Assembly (NCBI RefSeq): GCF_001279695.1 | Contig: NZ_LGDD01000018.1 | Location: 1-23,868 of the forward strand | Direction: 5' to 3' | Origin: Streptomyces sp. WM6378 | GTDB taxonomy: Bacteria; Actinomycetota; Actinomycetes; Streptomycetales; Streptomycetaceae | DNA: 23,868 nucleotides | In this document: one piece after another, positions 1-7,494 of the stretch | Numbering within the stretch: the first letter of the stretch is position 1 | How the letters are laid out: every line of letters begins with the position of its first letter | Position numbers and translations under genes: made by a program | Notes under the pieces: generated by a model | What the model saw: only the letters and a program-made list of their open reading frames with translations | Database searches by the model: none | Told to the model about the DNA's origin: nothing

Positions 1-270
1 GCTCGACACACCCGGCAACGTCCCGGCAGGCGCCCGGATCTCCGCCGGAAAGTTCGGCAACGTCGACAAATCATTGCCGAACGACGCCGTCTCCGACGTG
101 AACCGATCCCCGGTGAGCTGCATACCATCACCCGAATCACCCGCAAAACGAATGATCACACGATCGAGACGCCGGATTTCCTTCTCCCCGGTGGGCCTGC
201 GCTGCTCCCCGACGAGGGCCTCATCGGCTCCGTCGGCCTGCTCGGCTGGGCTACTGACCTGGCTGGTCAC
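1..270 (-). CDS. korA: 2-oxoacid:ferredoxin oxidoreductase subunit alpha (KorA), 5' end, truncated by window edge
   Basis: Reading the minus strand from a GTG at 270 gives 90 open codons running off the window. After a polar 40-residue leader ([14 protein letters not shown]...) comes [19 protein letters not shown], then [18 protein letters not shown] and [14 protein letters not shown]. This is the opening of the gamma-type domain fused to the N-terminus of actinobacterial KorA. The family, with KorB (TPP and Fe-S subunit), oxidises 2-oxoglutarate or another 2-oxoacid to the acyl-CoA and reduces ferredoxin in the cytoplasm. A GGGAGG Shine-Dalgarno lies about 9 bases upstream of the GTG. The rest of korA and any korB lie outside the window to the left. 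The substrate cannot be fixed from this fragment. Its closeness to a NADH-module-less nuo cluster is notable, but nothing here proves a link. Confidence 0.85.
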   Translation of the reverse strand, partial: MTSQVSSPAEQADGADEALVGEQRRPTGEKEIRRLDRVIIRFAGDSGDGMQLTGDRFTSETASFGNDLSTLPNFPAEIRAPAGTLPGVSS

Positions 271-586
271 TGAACTGGACCTCCCTCGGGCGGGCTGCTC
301 GGGCGCATCCGGCCGACCGGTAGCGCCAAGGCCCACCCTACGTCGGTAAGGGTCGCCTTCCCTGGACCGCTCATATGGTGGACGCTCTTTTGAGACGCCC
401 TAATGCCCTGAATTGCCACGATTTACTCGCCCCCCGGCCCTTCTGCTAAGACGCCCAGCGATCCTTCTTCGGTTCTAGGTCTCACCGTGTCGGGAGCCCC
501 GCGAGCGGAGACTCAATCCGGCCCGGTGACCGAGTTTCGACCCTGTCGGCTGGGTCCCGCTCGATCCTCGACAGGGTGGCAGCCGA
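271..586. other. Intergenic region between korA start and response-regulator stop
   Basis: No convincing gene is seen in these 316 bases. On the minus strand it must hold the korA leader: a GGGAGG ribosome site near 283-288 and a possible -10 hexamer TAGGGT (complement of 335-340) without a good -35. At 540-548/569-577 an inverted repeat ACCCTGTCG...CGACAGGGT with a 20-base loop may end the response-regulator transcript, but no T-tract follows. The middle (360-480) is somewhat less G+C-rich than the flanking genes. Confidence 0.4.
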
Positions 587-1258
587 TCATGAATTGATGT
601 AGGTCAATACCGCGAGCACGCGCCGGTGGTCCCCGTCACTCGGTGAGAGCCCCAGCTTCAGAAAGATATTGCTGACGTGCTTCTCGACGGCGCCGTCGCT
701 GACGACGAGCTGCTTGGCGATAGCGGAATTCGTGCGTCCCTCAGCCATTAGTCCTAGGACCTCCCGCTCGCGCGGGGTGAGGCCCGCGAGCACGTCCTGC
801 TTGCGGCTGCGGCCGAGCAGCTGTGCCACGACTTCCGGGTCGAGCGCGGTGCCTCCCTGGGCGACCCGGACGACGGCCTCGACGAACTCCCTGACCTCGG
901 CGACCCGGTCCTTCAGCAGATAGCCGACGCCCCGGCTCGACCCGGCGAGCAGCTCGGTCGCGTACTGCTCCTCGACGTACTGGCTGAGCACGAGCACCCC
1001 GATCCCCGGGTACAGCTTGCGCAGCAGCACCGCCGCGCGCACGCCCTCGTCGGTGTGGGTGGGCGGCATCCGCACATCCGCTACGACGACATCGGGCAGC
1101 GCGCCCTGGTCGGCGAACTCTCCCACGGTCTTGACCAGCGCATCCCCGTCGCCCACTCCCGCGACGACGTCATGCCCCCGGTCGGTCAGCAGGCGGGTCA
1201 GGCCCTCTCGAAGCAGTACCGAATCCTCGGCGATGACCACCCGCACCCTGTCCTCCAC
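587..1258 (-). CDS. NarL/LuxR-family response regulator
   Basis: Product of 223 aa from GTG 1258 (MEDRVRVVIAEDSVLLREGL...). The receiver domain covers about residues 5-125, with the acidic pair E11/D12, phosphoacceptor D61 in VVVADVRMPP and a conserved Lys in GYLLKDRV. The C-terminal LuxR helix-turn-helix (LTPREREVLGLMAEG then NSAIAKQLVVSDGAVEKHV) covers about residues 155-215. It should bind DNA when phosphorylated by a HisKA_3-type kinase, and two such kinase genes lie immediately upstream. An open frame extends upstream to 1588, but that part lacks domain character and overlaps the kinase end, so I chose the GTG that gives the usual NarL-family length. A T-tract terminator (1396-1428) lies between the kinase and this gene, so it probably has its own promoter between about 1260 and 1395. 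Target genes cannot be read from the sequence. Confidence 0.9.
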   Translation of the reverse strand: MEDRVRVVIAEDSVLLREGLTRLLTDRGHDVVAGVGDGDALVKTVGEFADQGALPDVVVADVRMPPTHTDEGVRAAVLLRKLYPGIGVLVLSQYVEEQYATELLAGSSRGVGYLLKDRVAEVREFVEAVVRVAQGGTALDPEVVAQLLGRSRKQDVLAGLTPREREVLGLMAEGRTNSAIAKQLVVSDGAVEKHVSNIFLKLGLSPSDGDHRRVLAVLTYINS

Positions 1259-1395
1259 GACTCTGCAGCCCCCCGGGCTCTGTTGGCTTCCCAGGCGCGT
1301 GCCGCCGGGGTGCGCGCCCCACAGCTCTGTGCAAGCCATGGCGTTGTGCCCATCCAGCATCCCAGCATCCGGGCAAGAATCGGCCCCCGCCAGGC

Positions 1396-1428
1396 AAAAA
1401 CCCCCGACCCCGTGTTTGCGGGGCCGGG
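1396..1428 (-). terminator. Rho-independent terminator after the first sensor kinase
   Basis: On the minus strand an inverted repeat with arms 1419-1428 and 1403-1412 (CCCGGCCCCG / CGGGGTCGGG, one mismatch, 6-base loop) is followed by GGTTTTTGCC. It lies 27 bases past the kinase stop and before the response-regulator start at 1258. It would limit read-through from kinase to regulator. Confidence 0.7.
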
Positions 1429-1454
1429 AGGTGTGGGCTGGGTCAGTCAGGCTG

Positions 1455-2719
1455 CTACGCGCGCCACGGGAGTTCCGCCGTGATCGTCGTCGGGCCGCCG
1501 CGCGGGGAGTCGACGACGAGGATTCCGTCCACCGCGTCGAGCCGCTCGGCGAGGCCCGCGAGGCCGGAGCCGGCGGTGGCGTCCGCACCGCCGCGCCCGT
1601 TGTCGCCGACCTGGAGCATCAGGCGGTCGCCGGCCCGCCACACGTCGATGGAGGCCCGGCTCGCGCCGCTGTGCTTGCTGACGTTCTGGAGCAGCTCGGA
1701 GACGGTGAAGTACGCGATGCCCTCGATCGCCGGGACCGGCCGGGCCGGCAGGTCCACCTCGACCTGCACCGGGACCGTGCAGCGGGAGGCGACGGAGGAG
1801 AGGGCCGCGTCGAGGCCGCGGTCGGTGAGGACGGCCGGGTGGATGCCGCGGGCCAGGTCGCGCAGTCGCTCAGCTTCTCCTTGGCGAGGCCCAGGTCCAT
1901 GGCGAGGGCCACGAGGCGGGCCTGGGCGCCGTCGTGCAGATCCCGCTCGATGCGCCGCAGGTCGGCGGCCGAGGTGTCGACGACGACTCCGCGGTCCGAC
2001 TCCAGCTCGGTGACCCGCTCCTCAAGGTGCGAGGGGCCGAGCAGGCCGATGACCATCACCCGGTCCATCACGGCGAACCCGCGGATCAGCCACGGCACGG
2101 CCAGCGTGATGAGCAGCCCGACCAGCGAGGTCAGGGCGATCCTGCCCGGCGAGTCCAGGTACACGTTGTGGTGGTCGTCCCCGTAGAGCTGAAGGCCCGC
2201 CTGGCCCGCGTACATCGGGAACACCCACTGCCACACCGGGTACGTGAAGAGCGCCCAGCCGGTCAGCCAGATCGGCAGCGTCGTGCAGAAGGCGAAGAGC
2301 GCCCAGGGGAAGTGGAGGACCGAGTACAGCAGGTGGCGCCAGGAGACGCCGCTCTTGAGCACCCCGCCGATCCACGACATGAGGCCGCCGCGCGAGCGGA
2401 CCGGCTGCGGCTCGGCGATCTCGACCCCGAGCAGCACCCGCGCCCGGGCCCGCTCCATCACGCCGAACGCGCGGCAGCCCAGCAGGGCCACCGCCATGAG
2501 GGGGATGCCGATGAAGGTGACCAGGAGTCCGGCGCTGAGCGACACCGCGGTGACGGCCCAGACGAACAGCACGATGCTGATCGGCAGGCTGAGCAGCAGG
2601 TAGCCGAACTCGCGGAAGGTCCGCGCCTCGAACGGCGCGCGCAGCACCGGCGGAAGGAGGTGCCGCCGCGGCTCGGGGGACCGCGCCACGCCGTACCCGT
2701 ACTCCGTGTCCATGGTCAT
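1455..2719 (-). pseudogene. Sensor histidine kinase (HisKA_3 type) with internal deletion/frameshift, copy 1
   Basis: The N-terminal part, from ATG 2719 (MTMDTEYGYG...), encodes a putative sensor domain with about four to five membrane segments (REFGYLLLSLPISIVLFVW, SAGLLVTFIGIPLMAV, WALFAFCTTLPIWLTGWAL, IALTSLVGLLITLAVPWLI). It continues into the dimerisation/phosphoacceptor helix IERDLHDGAQARLVALAM, with the H-box His. After AKEKLS the frame is lost at about 1866. The family sequence resumes in another frame as LRDLARGIHPAVLTDRGLDAAL, then the HATPase N-box FTVSELLQNVSKHS and G-box NGRGGADATAGSGLAGLAERL, ending at 1455. Compared with the family, roughly 20-25 residues between AKEKL and LRDLARG are missing and the net loss is not a multiple of three. 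As read, the first frame would stop at 1619 without an ATPase domain. ATG 2713 is an alternative start. The same lesion occurs in the neighbouring copy. Confidence 0.8.
1768..1867. repeat. 100-bp perfect direct repeat, copy in kinase 1
   Basis: Bases 1768-1867 match 3189-3288 without a difference when compared by eye. They encode LRDLARGIHPAVLTDRGLDA through SRCTVPV. The identity ends exactly where each kinase loses its frame, which suggests gene conversion or a shared processing or assembly event. Confidence 0.85.
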
Positions 2720-2828
2720 CGGTCCCCGTCCGTCCATTCCTCGTGATGCGCGGCCGCGCGCCGCCCCTCTTACCCACCAGCTTGGCCGGTCGGGCCGGCC
2801 CGGACCATGCAGCCGGTCACCCTCTTCG

Positions 2829-2851
2829 ACCGGGGGTTTTCCCTACCCCCG
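2829..2851. promoter_or_regulatory. G5-T4-C3 box upstream of kinase 1 (also a possible hairpin after kinase 2)
   Basis: The plus strand reads GGGGGTTTTCCCTACCCCC at 2832-2850, inside the inverted repeat CCGGGGG...CCCCCGG. It lies 113 bases upstream of the kinase-1 start and just downstream of the kinase-2 stop. A near-identical box (GGGGGAAAACCCCACCCC, 4086-4103) lies upstream of kinase 2 in the same orientation. It could be an operator for the response regulator or a terminator. Confidence 0.4.
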
Positions 2852-2860
2852 GCCCGCCGG

Positions 2861-4026
2861 TCAGTCCCGGGGACCCCGGTCGCGCCACGGCAGTTCGGCC
2901 GTGACGACGGTCGGGCCGCCGACGGGCGATTCGAGGACGAGCAGCCCGTCCACCGCGCCGAGCCGCTCGGCGAGCCCCGCCATGCCGCTGCCGCCGTCGA
3001 GGCGCGCGCCGCCCACCCCGTCGTCCTCGACCTGGATGAGCAGCCGGTCCGCGGCGCGCCACACCTCGACCGAGGCGCCCCGCGCCCGGCTGTGCTTGCT
3101 GACGTTCTGGAGCAGCTCGGAGACGGTGAAGTACGCGATGCCCTCGATGGCGGGGGCGGGCCGCGCGGGCAGGTCGACGGCGACCTTGACCGGGACCGTG
3201 CAGCGGGAGGCGACGGAGGAGAGGGCCGCGTCGAGGCCGCGGTCGGTGAGGACGGCCGGGTGGATGCCGCGGGCCAGGTCGCGCAGTCCGCCGCCTCCGG
3301 GTCTTCGAGCACCTTCTCCTTGGCGAGGCCGAGGCCCATGGCGAGGGCCACGAGGCGGGCCTGGGCGCCGTCGTGCAGATCGCGCTCGATCCTGCGGAGA
3401 TCGGCGGCGGCCGTGTCGACGACCACGCCCCGGTCGGACTCCAGCTCGGCGATCCGCCGCTCCAGCTCGTCCGATGGCGAGAGCAGCGCGCGCACCATCA
3501 TCCGGTCCGCGTTGCCGAGCCCCCGCGCGATGAACCCGAGCACCGGCCACGCCACGAACAAGGAGACCAGCGTGACCGTGAAGGTCAGGATCCCCCAGGG
3601 CAGCCGCACGAACTCGTACAGCACGTTGCGCCAGGCCACCGGGTCCTTCAGGCTCGTCCACAGCCAGGAGAAGAAGCCGCCGTGCTTGCTCGGGCTCGCC
3701 GGGATCGGCGTCGGCTCCTCGATCCGCACCCCGAGCAGCGCCCGCGCCCGGGCCCGCTCCAGCTTGCCGAGCTGGCGCGTGCCGAGCAGACCCACCGCGA
3801 GCAGCGGAAGACCGATCACGGTGATGGAGAGACCGAGGCCGAGCACGACCATCACGACGACGTAGATCCAGCCGATCAACGCCATCGGCAGGTTGGCGAG
3901 GAGATGGACGATCTCCTTCCAGGTGTGCCGGTCGTAGGCGAACCGCACCGCGGGCGGGGCGGCGCTCTCATCGCGGCCGGCTTGCTGTGCTGGGTACCGC
4001 TGCTGGTCGCGGAGGGTCCTGGTCAT
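2861..4026 (-). pseudogene. Sensor histidine kinase (HisKA_3 type) with internal deletion/frameshift, copy 2
   Basis: Paralogue of the kinase at 1455-2719. From ATG 4026 (MTRTLRDQQRYPAQQ...) the sensor domain has hydrophobic spans such as LPMALIGWIYVVVMVVLGLGL, ITVIGLPLLAVGLLG and WGILTFTVTLVSLFVAWPV, then a linker with LERRIAELESDRGVVVDT. The H-box IERDLHDGAQARLVALAM is intact. After AKEKVLEDPEAA, at about 3290, the frame shifts. LRDLARGIHPAVLTDRGLDAAL and a full HATPase domain (LLQNVSKHS, VEDDGVGGARLDGGSGMAGLAERL) follow in another frame to the stop at 2861. About 16-18 family residues are missing. The gene is divergent from nuoA. Its product would have been a membrane kinase for the regulator at 587-1258. 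It may be truly broken, or the deletion may be a sequence or assembly error. Shared 100-bp identity with copy 1 abuts the lesion. Confidence 0.8.
3189..3288. repeat. 100-bp perfect direct repeat, copy in kinase 2
   Basis: Same 100 bases as 1768-1867. A further identical stretch of more than 50 bases, encoding the HATPase N-box, lies a little further along each gene. Sensor domains are much more divergent, so the high identity is local to the kinase core. Confidence 0.85.
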
Positions 4027-4085
4027 GCTGCCAAGACTGCCGGGCCGCGATCGGCGGCGCCATGGGGTGCCGCACCGTCTTGTAC

Positions 4086-4103
4086 GGGGGAAAACCCCAC
4101 CCC
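4086..4103. promoter_or_regulatory. G5-A4-C4 box upstream of kinase 2
   Basis: GGGGGAAAACCCCACCCC lies 60 bases upstream of the kinase-2 ATG (4026), in the divergent region shared with nuoA. Aligned with 2832-2850 it gives the pattern GGGGG-(TTTT/AAAA)-CCC-Y-ACCCC. Occurring once before each kinase, it is a candidate autoregulatory site. This is inference from position and similarity only. Confidence 0.4.
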
Positions 4104-4144
4104 GGCGGCCCACCCCGTGAGACGCGCCTGCCAAGGGCCCCCTC

Positions 4145-4341
4145 AGGGGGTGTCCGATGGGTCATGGCCGGGGCCGCGACGCCTGGCACGGCACCTCGCC
4201 GCGTTGCCGAAACGCCCCGAGAGCTCCTCCCCCAAGGCCTTAGGGGCCAGGGGGGACCCCCATTCGGGACGCTCCGGCGCCTTGCGATGCACCGCACCAG
4301 ACGCCACGACCTACCCGACCCTGACCCATCGGACACCCCCT
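4145..4341. mobile_element. MITE-like element with 20-bp perfect terminal inverted repeats
   Basis: Arms 4145-4164 (AGGGGGTGTCCGATGGGTCA) and 4322-4341 are perfect reverse complements. The 157 bases between them are themselves largely self-complementary: CGCCTGGCACGGCACC near 4180 against CACCGCACCAGACGCC near 4290, and TTGCCGAAACGCCCCGA against TCGGGACGCTCCGGCG. The whole can fold into one long imperfect hairpin. No protein is encoded. Size, termini and structure fit a non-autonomous miniature inverted-repeat element of the sort scattered in Streptomyces intergenic DNA. CTCA on the left and CTAG on the right flank it, possibly a decayed 4-bp target site. Its right end lies only 82 bases from the nuoA start, so it may supply part of the nuo promoter or a leader structure. 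Confidence 0.7.
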
Positions 4342-4423
4342 AGCAGGGCCTAGACTCCCGTCCGTACACAGCGTCGAACAGGGCGCGACGAGATCATCGA
4401 GGCCAGGGAGCGAGGGGCGCGAC
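4342..4423 (+). promoter_or_regulatory. nuo operon leader and candidate promoter
   Basis: Between the element end and the nuoA GTG, TAGACT at 4351-4356 fits the TANNNT -10 consensus. No good -35 is present at normal spacing; that position falls inside the right terminal repeat. A purine-rich ribosome site (GGAGCGAGGGG, about 4408-4418) precedes GTG 4424. Confidence 0.35.
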
Positions 4424-4831
4424 GTGCCGGAACCGACCGTGCGCCAGATGCCGGTGTTGGCTGCCGACTACTTCCACAGCTATTCGGTCGTCGGCCTGCT
4501 CGCCGTGGTCGGCGTGCTGTTCGTCGCCATGGCTTTCGGGGCCGGGCGGCTGCTGCGGCCGGTCGTGCCGACGCCGGAGAAACTCCTCACGTACGAATGC
4601 GGAGTGGACCCGGTGGGCGAGGGCTGGGCGCACACCCAGGTCCGCTACTACGTCTACGCCTTCCTGTACGTGATCTTCGCCGTCGACTCGATCTTCCTCT
4701 TCCCCTGGGCGACCGTCTTCGCGGCCCCGGGCTACGGCGCGACCACCCTCGTCGAGATGTTCATCTTCCTCGGCTTCCTGGCCGTGGGACTGCTCTACGC
4801 ATGGAAGAAGGGCGTCCTGGAATGGACGTGA
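4424..4831 (+). CDS. nuoA: NADH-quinone oxidoreductase subunit A (NuoA-like)
   Basis: Product of 135 aa from GTG 4424 behind a GGAGCGAGGGG ribosome site. An ATG at 4448 is a weaker alternative. Three membrane helices are visible: [40 protein letters not shown] and [19 protein letters not shown]. The diagnostic loop [20 protein letters not shown] contains the Cys conserved in NuoA/ND3. NuoA is a small membrane subunit at the junction of the peripheral and membrane arms of complex I. The usual acidic pair in the FDVE motif of helix 2 reads FAVD here, so the Asp is Ala and the Glu is Asp. First gene of a ten-gene operon; it overlaps nuoB by 10 bases. Confidence 0.93.
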   Translation: MPEPTVRQMPVLAADYFHSYSVVGLLAVVGVLFVAMAFGAGRLLRPVVPTPEKLLTYECGVDPVGEGWAHTQVRYYVYAFLYVIFAVDSIFLFPWATVFAAPGYGATTLVEMFIFLGFLAVGLLYAWKKGVLEWT

Positions 4832-5427
4832 CGACTCCCGGACCCGAGTCGCAGCCCGTGCTGCTGCCCGAGCCGAAGAAGCTGGGCGTGCTCTCGCGCC
4901 TGGCCCCCGAGCCGATGAAGGTGGTCCTCAACTGGGGCCGCCGCTACAGCCTGTGGGTCTTCAACTTCGGCCTCGCCTGCTGCGCCATCGAGTTCATCGC
5001 GGCCTCCATGGCCCGCCACGACTTCATCCGGCTCGGCGTGATCCCCTTCGCGCCGGGCCCGCGCCAGGCCGACCTCATGATCGTCTCCGGCACGGTGACG
5101 GACAAGATGGCTCCCGCGGTCAAGCGGCTCTACGAGCAGATGCCCGAGCCCAAGTACGTCATCTCCTTCGGCGCCTGCTCCAACTGCGGCGGCCCGTACT
5201 GGGACTCGTACTCGGTGACCAAGGGCGTCGACCAGATCATCCCGGTCGACGTGTACGTGCCCGGCTGCCCGCCCCGGCCCGAGGCGCTGCTCCAGGGCAT
5301 CCTCAAGCTCCAGGAGAAGATCGCCCGCGAGTCGCTCGGCGAGCGGTACGCGAACGCGGCCACCCCGGCCCAGCTGACCAGCGGGCTCGTCGCCGCCCCG
5401 CCGACCCCCGGGGAGGGCCAGGCGTGA
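4822..5427 (+). CDS. nuoB: NADH-quinone oxidoreductase subunit B (NuoB-like)
   Basis: Product of 201 aa from ATG 4822, inside the end of nuoA. It carries the N2 [4Fe-4S] ligands at the positions expected for NuoB: tandem Cys53-Cys54 in LACCAIEF, Cys119 in GACSNCGG and Cys149 in VPGCPPRP. The 65-residue spacing between Cys54 and Cys119 matches the family. In complex I, N2 passes electrons to quinone in a pocket shared with NuoD. No nuoD follows here, so its partner is either encoded elsewhere or replaced. The C-terminal tail after about residue 165 ([18 protein letters not shown]) is low-complexity. The stop overlaps the nuoC start as GTGA. Confidence 0.95.
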   Translation: MDVTTPGPESQPVLLPEPKKLGVLSRLAPEPMKVVLNWGRRYSLWVFNFGLACCAIEFIAASMARHDFIRLGVIPFAPGPRQADLMIVSGTVTDKMAPAVKRLYEQMPEPKYVISFGACSNCGGPYWDSYSVTKGVDQIIPVDVYVPGCPPRPEALLQGILKLQEKIARESLGERYANAATPAQLTSGLVAAPPTPGEGQA

Positions 5428-6533
5428 GTGCGTACGACAGCCTGCCCGACGGCGTCACCGAGATCTTCGGCGCGGAGGCCACGGCGGAGGAGGCGTACGG
5501 CCTGCTCACCGTGGACGTGCCCGTCGGCTCGTGGATCGCCGCCCTCGAAATCGCCCGCGACAAGCTGGGCTGCACCTACTTCGACTGGCTGAGCGCCGTC
5601 GACGAACCCGGCACGGGCTTCCGGGTCTGCGCCCATGTCGTCGCCCTGGCGGACGGCAAGGTCCGCCGCCTGCTGCTGCGCACGACCGTGCCGCACTCGG
5701 CGCCGGTGCTGCCCTCCGCCATCGACATCTACGCGGGCGCGGCCTGGCACGAGCGCGAGACCCACGAGATGTTCGGCGTGGACTTCTCGAACCATCCGCA
5801 CCTGGTCCCGCTGCTCCTGCCGGAGAACTTCGAGGGCCACCCCCTGCGCAAGGACTTCGTGCTCGCCGCCCGCGTCGCGAAGGCGTGGCCGGGCGCGAAG
5901 GAGCCGGGCGAATCGGAACACGGCGGCCCCAAGCGCCGCCAGATGCTCCCGCCCGGCGTCCCCGACCCGAACGAATGGGGTCCGCTGAAGGGCCAACTCC
6001 CGCCCGCCCCGGCCCGCCCGGCCAGGACACCGCGCGCGGCGGCCGGTGCCGGTGCGGCCGACCGCCCGGCGCGGGCCGCGGGTGACCGCCCGGTCCGGCG
6101 CGCCCGAAGCGTGTCGGAGGGCTCGGCCTCGCAGACGACCCCGGGTGCGGCCGAGGCAGCCAAGACCCCGGACGCGGCTGAGGCGGCCAAGACCCCGGAC
6201 GCGGCTGAGGCAGCCCCTACTCCTGAGGCCCCCGAGACCGCTGCCGCTCCGCAGGCTCCGGCCGTACGTCCGCGACGCACCCGCAGCGCGAGCGAGGGCT
6301 CCGCATCGCAGGCGACCCCGGACGCGGCTCCGCCCACGGAGACCCCGGCCGGACCCGACGCCCCCGCGCCGCCCCGGACGCGCAGTTCGGACGCGCCCTG
6401 GCACAACCCCAAACCGGCCTTCGACAAGGGGGAGCGGGAGTCACGGCCCGCCCCGGCCCCCGGAACCGAAGCCCCCGAAGAATCCGACCCCGCCGACACC
6501 ACCGACCCCGCCGGAGGCGACCCGCGTGAATGA
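5424..6533 (+). CDS. nuoC: NADH-quinone oxidoreductase subunit C with long Ala/Pro-rich tail
   Basis: Product of 369 aa from GTG 5424 ([16 protein letters not shown]). Residues about 10-152 form the 30-kDa complex I domain, with [18 protein letters not shown] and the signature [14 protein letters not shown]. NuoC normally ends near 190-220 aa. Here about 175 extra residues follow [18 protein letters not shown], rich in Ala, Pro, Glu, Thr and Arg. They include three tandem copies of a 9-residue unit ([13 protein letters not shown], bases 6144-6224) and two copies of RR-x-RS-x-SEGSASQ-x-TP, then an acidic end. The tail is probably disordered. It shows no NuoD motifs, so this is not a NuoCD fusion. 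nuoH starts within its last codons. Confidence 0.9.
   Translation: MSAYDSLPDGVTEIFGAEATAEEAYGLLTVDVPVGSWIAALEIARDKLGCTYFDWLSAVDEPGTGFRVCAHVVALADGKVRRLLLRTTVPHSAPVLPSAIDIYAGAAWHERETHEMFGVDFSNHPHLVPLLLPENFEGHPLRKDFVLAARVAKAWPGAKEPGESEHGGPKRRQMLPPGVPDPNEWGPLKGQLPPAPARPARTPRAAAGAGAADRPARAAGDRPVRRARSVSEGSASQTTPGAAEAAKTPDAAEAAKTPDAAEAAPTPEAPETAAAPQAPAVRPRRTRSASEGSASQATPDAAPPTETPAGPDAPAPPRTRSSDAPWHNPKPAFDKGERESRPAPAPGTEAPEESDPADTTDPAGGDPRE
6144..6224. repeat. 27-bp tandem repeat (3 units) in nuoC tail
   Basis: Units at 6144-6170, 6171-6197 and 6198-6224 encode (G/D)AAEAA(K/P)TP. The first two differ at a few bases and the third is more diverged at its end. The period is a multiple of three, so unit gain or loss would keep the frame. 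Confidence 0.8.
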
Positions 6534-7494
6534 CGCACTCGACGTCGCCATCCGGCTGGCCGTCGTCTTCGTCGTGTTCCTGGTCCTCCCGCTCGTCATC
6601 GGGCAGACCGAGCACAAGGTGATGGCGCACATGCAGGGCCGGCTCGGCCCGATGTACGCGGGCGGCTTCCACGGCTGGGCCCAACTCGTCGCGGACGGCG
6701 TGAAGTTCGCACAGAAGGAGGACGTCGTACCGGCCGCGGCCGACCGGCGCATCTTCCAGCTGGCCCCCGCCGTCGCCCTGCTGCCCTACCTCCTCGTCCT
6801 CGTGGCGGTCCCGATCGGCCCGAGCGAGGGCGCGGTCGGCCAGGTCGTCGACGCGGGCATCTTCTTCGTGCTCGCCGTGATGGGCGTGGGCGTGCTCGGC
6901 TCGCTGATGGCGGGCTGGGCCTCGGCCAACAAGTTCTCCCTGCTCGGCGGATTGCGCACCGCCGCCCAGCTCCTCGCGTACGAGCTGCCGATGCTGCTCG
7001 CCGCCGCCTCCGTGGCGATGGCTGCCGGCACGGTCTCGCTGCCCGGCATCCTCAACGCCTTCCACTGGTGGTGGCTGCCCTGGCAGATCGTCGGCGCCCT
7101 GGTCTTCTTCACCGCCGGCCTCGCCGAACTCCAGCGCCCGCCCTTCGACATGCCCGTCGCCGACTCCGAGATCATCTTCGGCGCGTACACCGAGTACACG
7201 GGGCTGCGCTTCGCGCTGTTCCTGCTCGCCGAGTACGCCGGCATCGTCGTCCTGTGCGGCCTCACCACCGTCCTGTTCCTGGGCGGCTGGCACGGCCCGT
7301 TCGGCGCCGACGGGCTCGGCTGGGTCTGGACCCTGCTCAAGACGGCCGTCCTGGCCTTCGTCGTGATCTGGCTCCGGGTCAGCTACCCCCGGCTCCGCGA
7401 GGACCAGCTGCAGAAGCTCGCCTGGACCACGCTCATCCCGCTCGCCCTCGCGCAGATCGCGCTCACCGGCATCGTGAAAGTGGCGATCAGCTAA
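6526..7494 (+). CDS. nuoH: NADH-quinone oxidoreductase subunit H (NuoH-like)
   Basis: Product of 322 aa from GTG 6526, with GGAGG at 6513-6517 giving good spacing. About eight membrane helices. Family motifs are present: [18 protein letters not shown] near the N-terminus, [20 protein letters not shown] in the middle, and the charged loop [24 protein letters not shown] followed by [13 protein letters not shown]. NuoH anchors the peripheral arm and forms the quinone channel floor with NuoB/NuoD in complete complexes. The Glu/Arg/Asp pattern of the loop is kept. The stop TAA shares its last base with the nuoI ATG. The length is close to the usual 320-340 aa. Confidence 0.95.
   Translation: MNDALDVAIRLAVVFVVFLVLPLVIGQTEHKVMAHMQGRLGPMYAGGFHGWAQLVADGVKFAQKEDVVPAAADRRIFQLAPAVALLPYLLVLVAVPIGPSEGAVGQVVDAGIFFVLAVMGVGVLGSLMAGWASANKFSLLGGLRTAAQLLAYELPMLLAAASVAMAAGTVSLPGILNAFHWWWLPWQIVGALVFFTAGLAELQRPPFDMPVADSEIIFGAYTEYTGLRFALFLLAEYAGIVVLCGLTTVLFLGGWHGPFGADGLGWVWTLLKTAVLAFVVIWLRVSYPRLREDQLQKLAWTTLIPLALAQIALTGIVKVAIS

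Noticed and set aside
1017..2186. Plus-strand open frame across the regulator and first kinase
   Set aside because: Ser/Arg/Thr-rich composition is typical of antisense frames in high-G+C genes. The minus-strand products have clear domains.
1455..4026. Programmed ribosomal frameshifting in the two kinases
   Set aside because: No slippery heptamer or downstream pseudoknot is evident at the junctions, and a conserved segment is missing rather than merely out of frame. Deletion or a sequence error is simpler.
5424..6533. NuoC tail as the remains of a NuoCD fusion or a degraded nuoD
   Set aside because: The tail has no NuoD signatures and is made of Ala/Pro/Glu repeats in a clean frame.
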